6,023 bases of DNA, from assembly GCA_017452035.1 (NCBI GenBank), contig JAFTNE010000176.1, positions 1 through 6,023 of the forward strand, in the 5' to 3' direction. The notes under the pieces were generated by a model that saw nothing but the letters and a program-made list of their open reading frames with translations, was not told the DNA's origin and did no database searches. Every line of letters begins with the position of its first letter. Position 1 is the first letter of the stretch. This DNA comes from Clostridia bacterium (GTDB lineage: Bacteria; Bacillota; Clostridia; Christensenellales; CAG-314). A program made the translations under genes and the position numbers. Shown piece by piece: positions 1 through 5,913 of this stretch.

Positions 1-1203
1 GGCGAAAAAATTGTGGAAAAGGTGGGAATACGCACAGTTTCAATAGAAAACGGCGTATTTAAGATTAACGGACAACATCAAAAACTAAAAGGTGTAAACC
101 GTCACGAAAGTAGCCCAGTAACTGGTGCAACCGTTACCCTTTCGGAAATTGTGAAGGACCTAAAACTAATGAAGTGGGCAAACGTCAATGCTATTAGAAC
201 ATCCCACTACCCCAACATGCCGGAGTTTTACCAACTTTGCAACTACTTTGGTTTTTACGTTATGGACGAAGCAGACGTGGAAACCCACGGCGTTGCAACA
301 TCTCAAGGTGGTTACGACTACTACTTGTGGCAAAGCTATACAGACAAAGGCATTTGGGACCAAAGTGTTTTGGATCGCGAGGCAAACCTTTACCAACGCG
401 ACAAAAACTTTCCCTGTGTTGTAATTTGGTCACTGGGCAACGAAGCTGGATATGGCAAAATGTTTTACGAAGGTGCCGACTACCTTCATGCGCGCGACAC
501 AAGACCCGTTCACTACGAAAGCATTTGGACAGGTCACCCCGACTACTATACAAACAGGGTGGACTTTGTCAGCAAAATGTATGCGCCAGTTTCCTTCTTT
601 GACGAATATCTCAAAGACAAGCAAGAAACACGTCCCTACATCCTGTGCGAATACATCCACGCCATGGGCAACAGTTGTGGTGATGCCCATGCCTACTGGC
701 AACAAATTGACAAAAGTGACCGATTTGCAGGGGCTTTCGTTTGGGAATGGTGTGATCACGCAGTAAAAGTTGGTTCAAAATATCTTTATGGTGGAGATTT
801 TGGCGAAAGTGAGCATGACGGAAACTTTTGCGTAGACGGCCTTGTAACACCAGACAGACAAATCAAGAGTAGTCTTTGCGAAATAAAAGCCATCTACGGT
901 GGCAAGCGTGAAAATGAAACGGTAATTCCACTATGCTCTTTGCAAGAGGCAGATTTTTCCAGCAAAGTTACTTTCAAAGTAGACGACAATGGTAAACTTG
1001 CATCCATTGGCACTTTTACCTTTACAAAGCCATTTTCCATCAACGTTTTCCGTGCGTTTATCGATAACGAAAGAGAAGTAAAAAAGCAATGGGAAAACCT
1101 TGTTGGCTACACACAAGTGCTCGATAGCGTAGAAACAAATGAAACATCAACTATTTACAAAGGTCGTTTGGTAAAAAATTGTTTGCAACCACTGTTGCAC
1201 TAA
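1..1203 (+). CDS. lacZ: Beta-galactosidase (GH2, LacZ-type), catalytic part; 5'-partial and ended by a premature in-frame stop
   Basis: Hydrolyses terminal beta-D-galactosides such as lactose, probably in the cytoplasm; no signal peptide can be judged because the N-terminus lies outside the window. The frame is open from base 1, so about 320 residues (sugar-binding jelly-roll and first Ig-like domain, judged against remembered E. coli LacZ) are missing upstream. Seen here: the family lead-in GVNRHE; SHYPN; DEADVETHG; WSLGNEAGYG, whose Glu at 442-444 matches the acid/base E461 of E. coli; and ILCEYIHAMGNS, whose Glu at 649-651 matches nucleophile E537. FVWEWCDHAV and GGDFGE follow. The barrel ends near codon 300. 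Only about 25 residues then separate it from the domain-5 motif RAFIDNE (usual RAPxDND), where about 115 are expected, so the linker domain looks deleted. Translation stops at TAA 1201-1203 in the middle of domain 5. The following ORF is in the same frame. Family identity is certain; whether the product is active is doubtful. Confidence 0.9.
   Translation, partial: GEKIVEKVGIRTVSIENGVFKINGQHQKLKGVNRHESSPVTGATVTLSEIVKDLKLMKWANVNAIRTSHYPNMPEFYQLCNYFGFYVMDEADVETHGVATSQGGYDYYLWQSYTDKGIWDQSVLDREANLYQRDKNFPCVVIWSLGNEAGYGKMFYEGADYLHARDTRPVHYESIWTGHPDYYTNRVDFVSKMYAPVSFFDEYLKDKQETRPYILCEYIHAMGNSCGDAHAYWQQIDKSDRFAGAFVWEWCDHAVKVGSKYLYGGDFGESEHDGNFCVDGLVTPDRQIKSSLCEIKAIYGGKRENETVIPLCSLQEADFSSKVTFKVDDNGKLASIGTFTFTKPFSINVFRAFIDNEREVKKQWENLVGYTQVLDSVETNETSTIYKGRLVKNCLQPLLH
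1201..1203 (+). other. In-frame ochre (TAA) codon interrupting lacZ
   Basis: The reading frame before and after this codon is the same, and homology continues across it: the residues before it (KNCLQPLLH) and after it (TMTITPFAKGIDLQFDY) together form the usual domain-5 strands, where LacZ relatives often have an aromatic residue such as Tyr at this position. A single third-base change from TAT or TAC to TAA would explain it (inference). No Shine-Dalgarno sequence precedes the ATG at 1207, which argues against efficient restart. Confidence 0.7.
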
Positions 1204-1206
1204 ACC

Positions 1207-1719
1207 ATGACCATCACGCCCTTTGCAAAAGGTATCGATTTGCAATTTGACTACACCATGGCTAACTACATCGACTACCTCCCTCGTATAGGATTTGAAT
1301 TTGCCCTCGACAAGCGTTACCAATCATTTGGCTACTTTGGTTATGGCCCATATGAAAGCTACGTTGACAAGCATATTGCAAGTAGCTTTGGCGAATACCA
1401 CACAACGGTGCAATACAACTTCCAAAACTATTTGATGCCACAAGAAAATGGCAGTCACTTTGGCACAACAAAGTTAATGATAGATCACGTTGCCAACATC
1501 ACTGCGCTAAAACCATTTTCTTTTAGCATTTTGCCCTACTCAACGGAAGAACTACAAAATGCCAAGCACAATTTTGAACTTAAAAAGCCCACTGCAACGT
1601 ACATCAACCTTGATATTGCCATGAGTGGAATTGGCTCTAACTCCTGCGGGCCAGAGCTTGACAAAAAGTATCGTGCACCAAAGCATGGTTCAAATATTTT
1701 TAGAATTGTTTTGAAATAA
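1207..1719 (+). pseudogene. lacZ: C-terminal half of beta-galactosidase domain 5, separated from the rest by the stop at 1201
   Basis: This 170-codon stretch is the remainder of the GH2 beta-sandwich domain (Bgal_small_N type). Recognisable LacZ elements are LPRIGFEF (usual LPRiGl.f), GYGPYESYVDK (usual GxGPxEsYxDr), YLMPQENGSHFG (usual PQENGxR) and the tail GIGSNSCGPEL, which in E. coli LacZ forms the loop carrying W999. It lies in the same frame as the catalytic part, three bases past its stop, and ends with TAA just before a terminator, so it is the natural 3' end of lacZ. It starts inside a beta-sandwich, with no ribosome binding site before ATG 1207, so it is unlikely to fold or be made well alone. 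Two-gene LacL/LacM enzymes of lactobacilli split earlier, between domains. Best read as part of an interrupted lacZ; an assembly error would restore one gene. Confidence 0.85.
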
Positions 1720-1738
1720 CAAAATGGCACAAATACAG

Positions 1739-1769
1739 AAAAAAGGGTATCACTTGATACTCTTTTTTT
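1739..1769 (+). terminator. Rho-independent terminator of lacZ
   Basis: The arm AAAAGGGTATC (1741-1751) pairs with GATACTCTTTT (1756-1766), with one G-U pair, around a 4-base loop ACTT; the 3' arm runs into a seven-T tract (1763-1769). It lies 20 bp after the lacZ stop and separates lacZ from the permease unit. Confidence 0.85.
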
Positions 1770-1800
1770 GCTAAAACGGTAACTAATTTTCCGTTGTCTA

Positions 1801-1829
1801 TTGTTTTTTGTAAAGTGTTGTGGTATAAT
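1801..1829 (+). promoter_or_regulatory. Sigma-A-like promoter with extended -10, for the nucleobase permease
   Basis: A perfect TATAAT at 1824-1829 is preceded by TGG, giving the extended -10 form TGnTATAAT. A weak -35, TTGTTT (1801-1806), lies 17 bp upstream. Transcription would start near 1836, leaving a leader of only about 18 bases before ATG 1854. That leaves no room for a purine riboswitch. Confidence 0.8.
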
Positions 1830-1840
1830 AAACAACAAAC

Positions 1841-1846
1841 AAAGGA
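1841..1846 (+). promoter_or_regulatory. Ribosome binding site fixing the permease start at 1854
   Basis: AAAGGA lies 7 bases before ATG 1854. The longer reading from TTG 1794 would begin upstream of the predicted transcription start and has no such site, so 1854 is chosen. Confidence 0.8.
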
Positions 1847-1853
1847 AATATAC

Positions 1854-3236
1854 ATGAAAAAACTTATACAAAAAATTGATAAATTGTTTCGCGTGAGCGA
1901 GCGTGGATCTACGATTAGTAGAGAGCTTATTGCTGGCGTAATTGTATTCTTTGCGATGGTATACATATTACCAGTAAATGCAGGAATTTTGGGCAGTATC
2001 CCCGACTCTAACATGACGGCAATATTTATTGGCACAGCTCTTTGCTCGGCCATAGCTTGCCTTGTAATGGGGTTTGTGGGCAACGCACCACTTGTATTGT
2101 GCACTGGCATGAGTATGAACTCCTACATTGCCTATACCGTTTGCGCGTCATCCAAAATGGCCTTTACTTGGACTGAGGCATTGACATTAGTGTTTGTATC
2201 TGGTGTGATATTTTTTGTTATCACAATAACACCACTACGTCAGTGGATTGTAAATGCCATACCAAACAGTATCAAAGGGGCAATAACTGCTAGTCTTGGC
2301 GCATTTATTGCAATGATTGGCTTGAAAGGCTGTGGAATTATCAGCTTTGAAAGTGGCCTGCCCACGTTGGACACCTTCAACAATCCCACTGTATTGCTGG
2401 GACTGGGCGCAATTTTGCTATCGTTTGCACTATCACAAGCAAAGGGTATATTGGGAAAACTATCCTTGGCAATAACAATGGGCATAACGGTTATTGTAGG
2501 CTTGATACTTGGTGCATGTGGCGTTGAGGGTATGCCTCAGTTTAGCACTAGTTACTCCAATATTGCTCAAAACTTTGGCGCATTTTTTGACAACTTTGGC
2601 AAATGCTTTGACTTTGCTAGCACGTTGGCAAACGTATCAGCAGTGGCTGTAATATTTTCGATGGTATTTGTAAGCTTGTTTGACGCAACCAGCACGCTAA
2701 TTGCAGTAGGTAAGGACTGTGGTGTTTTGGACGCTAATGGACAATTGCTTGATGGTAAAAAGGTTATGATGGCCGACGCTACTGGTGCACTTCTTTGTGG
2801 TTTGTTTGGAACGTCTACCGTTGCGCCTCTAGCTGAATCGTCCATTGGCATTTCTGTTGGTGCAAAAACAGGAATCACGCCTATTGTTGCAGGACTATTG
2901 TTTGCGCTATCCTCCCTACTTTACCCAGCCTTTACAGTATTTGCACCAATAAACGGGCTTACACCAGTTACATCCTTTGCTCTTGTTAGCGTCGGCGCAT
3001 CAATGTTCAAAAGCTTGAAAGATATCGACTGGAAAGACCCTATTGTTGCAATAACATCCTTTGTGATAGTAATTATGTCAGTTTTGAGCTACTCAATTTC
3101 GGACGGATTGGGTATGGGACTTATCGTTTACTCCTTACTAATGTTAGTTACTGGCAAAGGAAAAAGTGTCAGCCCTGTAATTTACGCCATTGGGGGATTT
3201 TTCCTTGTCAACTTTGTACTGAGAGCCATAATTTAG
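1854..3236 (+). CDS. NCS2-family nucleobase permease, AzgA/PbuG (COG2252) type
   Basis: A 460-residue polytopic inner-membrane protein, the usual size for AzgA-like purine permeases (E. coli PurP, GhxP; B. subtilis PbuG), which import adenine or guanine/hypoxanthine with protons for salvage. Visible family marks: RGSTISRELIAG (residues 17-28) leading into TM1; GMSMNSYIAYTV (85-96) in place of the usual GMGlNAfFaytv; LFDATSTLI with Asp277; and GTSTVAPLAESSIG with Glu328. Asp277 and Glu328 occupy the TM8 and TM10 positions that carry the key acidic residues of NCS2 carriers. The short VLDANGQLLDGKK loop (about 288-300) also matches the family. Hydrophobic segments fill most of the chain, consistent with the 14-helix NCS2 fold. 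It forms a one-gene unit with its own promoter and terminator. Family placement is secure; which purine it carries cannot be read from sequence, and several signature positions (Ser87, Ser90, Ser280) differ from the common consensus. Confidence 0.92.
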   Translation: MKKLIQKIDKLFRVSERGSTISRELIAGVIVFFAMVYILPVNAGILGSIPDSNMTAIFIGTALCSAIACLVMGFVGNAPLVLCTGMSMNSYIAYTVCASSKMAFTWTEALTLVFVSGVIFFVITITPLRQWIVNAIPNSIKGAITASLGAFIAMIGLKGCGIISFESGLPTLDTFNNPTVLLGLGAILLSFALSQAKGILGKLSLAITMGITVIVGLILGACGVEGMPQFSTSYSNIAQNFGAFFDNFGKCFDFASTLANVSAVAVIFSMVFVSLFDATSTLIAVGKDCGVLDANGQLLDGKKVMMADATGALLCGLFGTSTVAPLAESSIGISVGAKTGITPIVAGLLFALSSLLYPAFTVFAPINGLTPVTSFALVSVGASMFKSLKDIDWKDPIVAITSFVIVIMSVLSYSISDGLGMGLIVYSLLMLVTGKGKSVSPVIYAIGGFFLVNFVLRAII

Positions 3237-3266
3237 TTTGTAAGATTTGTACATAGAAAAAACAAT

Positions 3267-3303
3267 AAAAAAAGCAGATTGATTAGATCAGTCTGCTTTT
3301 TTC
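3267..3303. terminator. Bidirectional rho-independent terminator between convergent genes
   Basis: GCAGATTGAT (3274-3283) pairs with ATCAGTCTGC (3287-3296), one G-U pair, around a three-base loop. An A run (3267-3273) lies on the left and a T run (3297-3302) on the right, so both strands end in a U tract. It serves the permease on + and the XRE gene on -. Confidence 0.88.
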
Positions 3304-3335
3304 TGTCAAAATCTTTTACAGCCAATAATTGGGTA

Positions 3336-3533
3336 TTAATTCTCCTCATCAAACGTAATACCGTTAGCTTTGCAAAAGTCCGCAAAAGCTTTTTGCGCAC
3401 GATAATTAGGATTACAACGACCAGTCTCCCAACGGTTGACGGTGGCAAAAGCCACGCCCAATTCTTTAGCTAGCATTTCTTGGCTGAGATACAATTTCTT
3501 GCGAGCTAATTTTACGCTATCTTTGAATTCCAC
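3336..3533 (-). CDS. Small XRE/Cro-C1-type helix-turn-helix DNA-binding protein
   Basis: A 65-residue single-domain protein. The HTH_3/XRE core is clear: LSQEMLAKELGV (residues 16-27) forms helix 2 and the turn, and AFATVNRWETGRCNPN (28-43) is the recognition helix and the characteristic WExG-x-x-xP following loop. The C-terminal AQKAFADFCKANGI is a short closing helix; no ligand-binding or dimerisation domain is attached. The start is GTG at 3531-3533, supported by AAGGAGG five bases upstream; no ATG lies earlier in frame. It has its own extended -10 promoter and is followed by the shared terminator, so it can be transcribed alone, although read-through from the chrA genes on the same strand is possible. 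Role: probably a transcriptional repressor, perhaps of itself, given the inverted repeats in its upstream region (inference). No toxin partner or phage gene adjoins it. Confidence 0.88.
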   Translation of the reverse strand: MEFKDSVKLARKKLYLSQEMLAKELGVAFATVNRWETGRCNPNYRAQKAFADFCKANGITFDEEN

Positions 3534-3538
3534 AGTAA

Positions 3539-3545
3539 CCTCCTT
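3539..3545 (-). promoter_or_regulatory. Strong Shine-Dalgarno that fixes the GTG start of the XRE gene
   Basis: Read on the - strand, AAGGAGG is followed by five bases (TTACT) and then GTG. This near-perfect site decides in favour of the GTG start. Confidence 0.85.
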
Positions 3546-3569
3546 TTACCCCTATGATTTTGTGTATTA

Positions 3570-3598
3570 ATTATAGCACAGTGGCAATAAATTTGCAA
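3570..3598 (-). promoter_or_regulatory. Extended -10 promoter of the XRE gene
   Basis: On the - strand, TATAAT (3570-3575) is preceded by TGC, giving TGnTATAAT. TTGCAA (3593-3598) sits 17 bp upstream as a 4-of-6 match to the -35 box. The predicted start is near 3563, giving a leader of about 30 bases. Confidence 0.75.
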
Positions 3599-3611
3599 CT
3601 AAATTATCCCT

Positions 3612-3623
3612 TTTGTGAACAAA
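3612..3623. repeat. 12-bp inverted repeat TTTGT-GA-ACAAA, possible operator
   Basis: A perfect 5-bp inverted repeat with a 2-bp centre lies about 14 bp upstream of the -35 box of the XRE promoter. The size fits a dimeric HTH protein site, and the neighbouring XRE protein is the obvious candidate binder, but AT-rich intergenic DNA gives such repeats by chance. Confidence 0.3.
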
Positions 3624-3659
3624 TTTTACTTTTTATTAGCACTGACTAACTGAGATATA

Positions 3660-3678
3660 AAGGGTTTGCAATACCCTT
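3660..3678. repeat. Inverted repeat AAGGGT/ACCCTT with 7-base loop
   Basis: AAGGGT (3660-3665) and ACCCTT (3673-3678) flank TTGCAAT. Neither strand has a good T tract after it, so it is a weak terminator at best. It could be an operator, since it overlaps the start region of the distal promoter candidate at 3679-3706. Confidence 0.35.
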
Positions 3679-3706
3679 GTTATAGCAAAGAATAAATATG
3701 TAACAA
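3679..3706 (-). promoter_or_regulatory. Possible second, distal promoter upstream of the XRE gene
   Basis: On the - strand, TATAAC (3679-3684) is preceded by TGC (extended -10 form), with TTGTTA (3701-3706, 4 of 6 matches) 16 bp upstream. It is weaker than the proximal promoter and would give a leader of about 140 bases. Confidence 0.4.
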
Positions 3707-3719
3707 TGCAAGCAATCAA

Positions 3720-3733
3720 CACCAAACTTGGTG
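3720..3733. repeat. Inverted repeat just after the chrA pair (CACCAA-AC-TTGGTG)
   Basis: A perfect 6-bp inverted repeat with 2-bp centre starts 14 bases past the stop of the last chrA gene. On the - strand it is followed by TTGATTG, not a real U tract, so it is a poor intrinsic terminator; no better one is visible before the XRE promoter. Confidence 0.4.
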
Positions 3734-3746
3734 AAAATCCACCCTT

Positions 3747-4367
3747 TTAACCTGAAATATTACACACGCCAAACAGTAGCACGCCAAGTCCTGCCGAAAG
3801 CAAAATCATAAATATTGGATGAACCTTTTTGCCTTTAATTTTCAGCCTTGAAAGGGGCAAAAAAGCACACATCATAACTAGTGACACCCAATTGAATGGC
3901 GTTACATTTGAGGAAGGAATGTTTGTGAGGTCTACATTGGGCAAAACAACGTTGGTAGCAATGCCAATCATTGCAGAAAGTACAAGTCCTACCACCACAG
4001 GGCGAATACCGTACAAAGCACCTTGAACGTACTTTGACGACTTGAATTGCTCTAACAACTTGGAAACAATTACAATTATTACAAGTGATGGCAACACTAC
4101 TGCAAAGGTTGCAACAACAGCACCAAGCACACCACCCCAAAAGCCAAATTGTTCGTTACCAACCATTGTACCCACAAAGGTCGCAAGATTGATGGCAAAT
4201 GGGCCAGGGGTAGACTCAGCAACACCAATAAAATTGTACAATTGGTCGGTGGTTAGCCATTGGTGTTTTTCTACCACTTGAATTACCATAGGTAACATAG
4301 CATAGCCACCACCAATAGTAAACAAACCTATCTTAAAGTACTCCCAAAACAGCAAAAGGTAAATCAT
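3747..4367 (-). CDS. chrA: Chromate transporter family protein (short-chain ChrA), second of pair
   Basis: A 206-residue membrane protein made of one Chromate_transp domain (PF02417), the typical short-chain length. Visible marks: FKIGLFTIGGGYAML (residues 11-25), the family's FxxGxxxfGGGYAm motif; W37; and GVAESTPGPFAINLATFVG (48-66), the conserved ESTPG-x5-N-A loop. About five or six hydrophobic stretches follow. Paired short ChrA proteins, such as YwrA/YwrB of B. subtilis, act together as a two-part antiporter exporting chromate; in most anaerobes the natural oxyanion is unknown. The ATG overlaps the TGA of the preceding partner (ATGA, 4364-4367), and GGAGG lies 7 bases before the ATG within that partner's last codons, so translation is probably coupled. 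Assignment to the family is firm; substrate is inference from family. Confidence 0.93.
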   Translation of the reverse strand: MIYLLLFWEYFKIGLFTIGGGYAMLPMVIQVVEKHQWLTTDQLYNFIGVAESTPGPFAINLATFVGTMVGNEQFGFWGGVLGAVVATFAVVLPSLVIIVIVSKLLEQFKSSKYVQGALYGIRPVVVGLVLSAMIGIATNVVLPNVDLTNIPSSNVTPFNWVSLVMMCAFLPLSRLKIKGKKVHPIFMILLSAGLGVLLFGVCNISG

Positions 4368-4987
4368 TGGTCCACCTCCCCTGTTTGGTCATCTTGTGAT
4401 GCAATATCTTGCGTATCGGCAACTACAAGTGGCTTGTCGTCAGTAGATTTTGACTTGATAAGTGTAATTATCAAACCACAAACAGCCCCACTCAAAATGA
4501 GGAAAATGACGTTAAAATTGGTAAAAGTTGCCACTGCAAAGGCTACGACAAGTGCCAAATAGTTATACACATCCTGCTGAATTTGCTTGAACATTTTTGT
4601 AAAAGCATTTACCACCAAAACGGTAACGCACGCTTGGATACCCTTGAACGCACTTTGGTACCAAATGTTTGACTGAAATGCCGAAATGACGTAGGAAAGG
4701 GCAGATACAATCAAAAATGAGGGTAAAATAACTCCCAAGGTAGCAATAATTGCACCCAAAACGCCTCGTTGCTTGTAGCCTACGGAGGTTGCTGTATTTA
4801 CGGCGATAACCCCTGGGGTAGACTCTGCCACAACGATCATATCTAGCATATCGTTGTTGGTAATCCACTTCCTATTGTTGACAAGTTCCTCCTGCAAAAT
4901 GGCTATCATTGCATAGCCACCACCAAAGGTAAACAAGCCAGTTCTAAAAAACACAGCAAAAAGCTGCCATAGTGATGTTTTTTTCAT
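4364..4987 (-). CDS. chrA: Chromate transporter family protein (short-chain ChrA), first of pair
   Basis: A 207-residue single-domain PF02417 membrane protein, partner of the downstream gene. Motifs: FFRTGLFTFGGGYAMI (residues 13-28), W41, and VVAESTPGVIAVNTATSVGY (52-71), equivalent to the same elements in its partner; the two clearly descend from one duplicated domain. The membrane part ends near residue 178, followed by a hydrophilic tail of 29 residues with eight Asp/Glu and two Lys, absent from the partner. The start is ATG at 4985-4987 with AAAGGA (4993-4998) five bases upstream; that site overlaps the stop codon of the radical SAM gene, nine bases away, so the genes are co-transcribed. 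Expected to assemble with the partner as a heterodimer exporting or exchanging chromate or a similar oxyanion (known for the family; not shown here). Confidence 0.93.
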   Translation of the reverse strand: MKKTSLWQLFAVFFRTGLFTFGGGYAMIAILQEELVNNRKWITNNDMLDMIVVAESTPGVIAVNTATSVGYKQRGVLGAIIATLGVILPSFLIVSALSYVISAFQSNIWYQSAFKGIQACVTVLVVNAFTKMFKQIQQDVYNYLALVVAFAVATFTNFNVIFLILSGAVCGLIITLIKSKSTDDKPLVVADTQDIASQDDQTGEVDQ

Positions 4988-4996
4988 ATTGGTCCT

Positions 4997-5905
4997 TTAT
5001 TTAGAAAAAAGTTTTGGCATTTTGTTTAGTATCGAGATAACATCGTCATCTACAAAACTTGGAAGATAGTCAACCGTTGCCGATTGAACGTCTTGCGTAA
5101 AGCCGTTGGTAAGCCCTACATTGTGAAAATAACTGCAAACGCTTTGATACTCGTGCTTGAACAGTTTTCGGTTGAGTTGGGGAAATTTGCCGTCAAAACG
5201 CGCAGGAAAATACTGCGACATCAAACTAACATACAAATTTTTGTCAAATGATGCAATCCAGTCTAATATCCGTTTAGAGTCCTCTACACATCCTGGTAAA
5301 ACCAAGTGGCGAACAATTACGCCATTTGTCATGTGGCCATCGGTAAACCTATCAACAGGCTGTTGCCTACGCATTTCGCAAATTGCCTTTGTGGCAACTT
5401 CAAAGTAGTCTGGGGCGCAAGCAAAGCTGTTGGCGAGTGTTTGGTCGTAAAACTTCAAATCGGGCAAATAAACGTCAACAAGGCCGTCAAATTGCTTAAT
5501 TGCATCCACCTTTTCGTAACTACTGGTGTTGTACACCACTGGTATTGTAAGATGTGGCTTGGCAAGGCTAAGCGCCCGAGCTACCTTATCGGCAAAGTGT
5601 GATGCTGTTACCAAATTGATGTTGGCAACGCCCAAGCTTTGAACATACAAAAAGATATCTGCCAGCTGCTCGACAGTAACGTTTACACCATGTGGTTGCA
5701 CTGTGATATCGTAGTTTTGACAAAAGCGACAACGCAAATTGCACCCAGCAAAAAACACAGTTCCACTGCCCTTGTCGCCAGAGATACATGGCTCTTCCCA
5801 GGCGTGTGGAGCTACGCGTGACAGGACAATTTGTCCAACGCCACAAAACCCAGTGTGCAGTTGTCGGTCCACGTTGCAGTTTCGTGGACAAAGGGTACAG
5901 TTCAT
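4997..5905 (-). CDS. COG1313-type radical SAM protein ('PflX'-like, putative activating enzyme)
   Basis: A 302-residue cytoplasmic iron-sulfur protein. The radical SAM motif is C55-x3-C59-x2-C62 within FFAGCNLRCRFCQNYDI, binding the 4Fe-4S cluster that cleaves S-adenosylmethionine. Before it lies a second cysteine set, C3, C6, C10 and C21 (CTLCPRNC and GFCG), which could hold another metal centre, and the family signature HAWEEPCISGDKGSGTVFF (34-52). Later marks are NINLVTASHF, PVVYNTSSYE, DVYLPDLKFYD, IVRHLVLPGC and SLMSQYFP, all typical of COG1313 and not of true PflA. The reaction is unknown; 'pyruvate formate-lyase activating enzyme' in databases is by distant similarity only, and no glycyl-radical enzyme is in the window. 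ATG 5903-5905 is preceded by AGAGG, five bases away, which overlaps the stop of the upstream gene. First fully visible gene of an operon with the chrA pair. Confidence 0.92.
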   Translation of the reverse strand: MNCTLCPRNCNVDRQLHTGFCGVGQIVLSRVAPHAWEEPCISGDKGSGTVFFAGCNLRCRFCQNYDITVQPHGVNVTVEQLADIFLYVQSLGVANINLVTASHFADKVARALSLAKPHLTIPVVYNTSSYEKVDAIKQFDGLVDVYLPDLKFYDQTLANSFACAPDYFEVATKAICEMRRQQPVDRFTDGHMTNGVIVRHLVLPGCVEDSKRILDWIASFDKNLYVSLMSQYFPARFDGKFPQLNRKLFKHEYQSVCSYFHNVGLTNGFTQDVQSATVDYLPSFVDDDVISILNKMPKLFSK

Positions 5906-5913
5906 TTGCGCCT

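Noticed and set aside
166..850. Long open frames on both strands within lacZ
   Set aside because: They are out-of-frame shadows of the clearly homologous GH2 coding sequence and show no protein-like motifs.
1..1719. Two-subunit beta-galactosidase of the LacL/LacM kind
   Set aside because: LacL/LacM genes split between domains, overlap, and have a ribosome binding site for LacM. Here the break is inside the domain-5 sandwich, the two parts share one frame, and ATG 1207 has no Shine-Dalgarno sequence.
1794..1853. N-terminal extension of the permease starting at TTG 1794
   Set aside because: It would start upstream of the predicted transcription start, spans the promoter, and lacks a ribosome binding site; ATG 1854 has AAAGGA at proper spacing and starts a normal-length protein.
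1771..1853. Purine riboswitch ahead of the nucleobase permease
   Set aside because: The extended -10 promoter leaves a leader of about 18 bases, too short for an aptamer, and no three-way-junction pattern is seen.
3706..3750. 14-codon ORF on the + strand in the intergenic region
   Set aside because: No ribosome binding site or promoter precedes it, and it runs into the end of the opposing chrA gene.
4296..4935. Direct DNA repeat (near-identical ~30-bp stretches around 4300-4329 and 4905-4940)
   Set aside because: Both encode the conserved FT-x-GGGYAM motif of the two duplicated ChrA proteins, so protein conservation explains the similarity; no mobile element is needed.
4997..5905. Genuine pyruvate formate-lyase activating enzyme or the AmrS protein of the AmmeMemoRadiSam set
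   Set aside because: The HAWEEPCISG...GSGT signature and N-terminal CxxCxxxC belong to COG1313; no glycyl-radical enzyme, AMMECR1 or MEMO gene is present.
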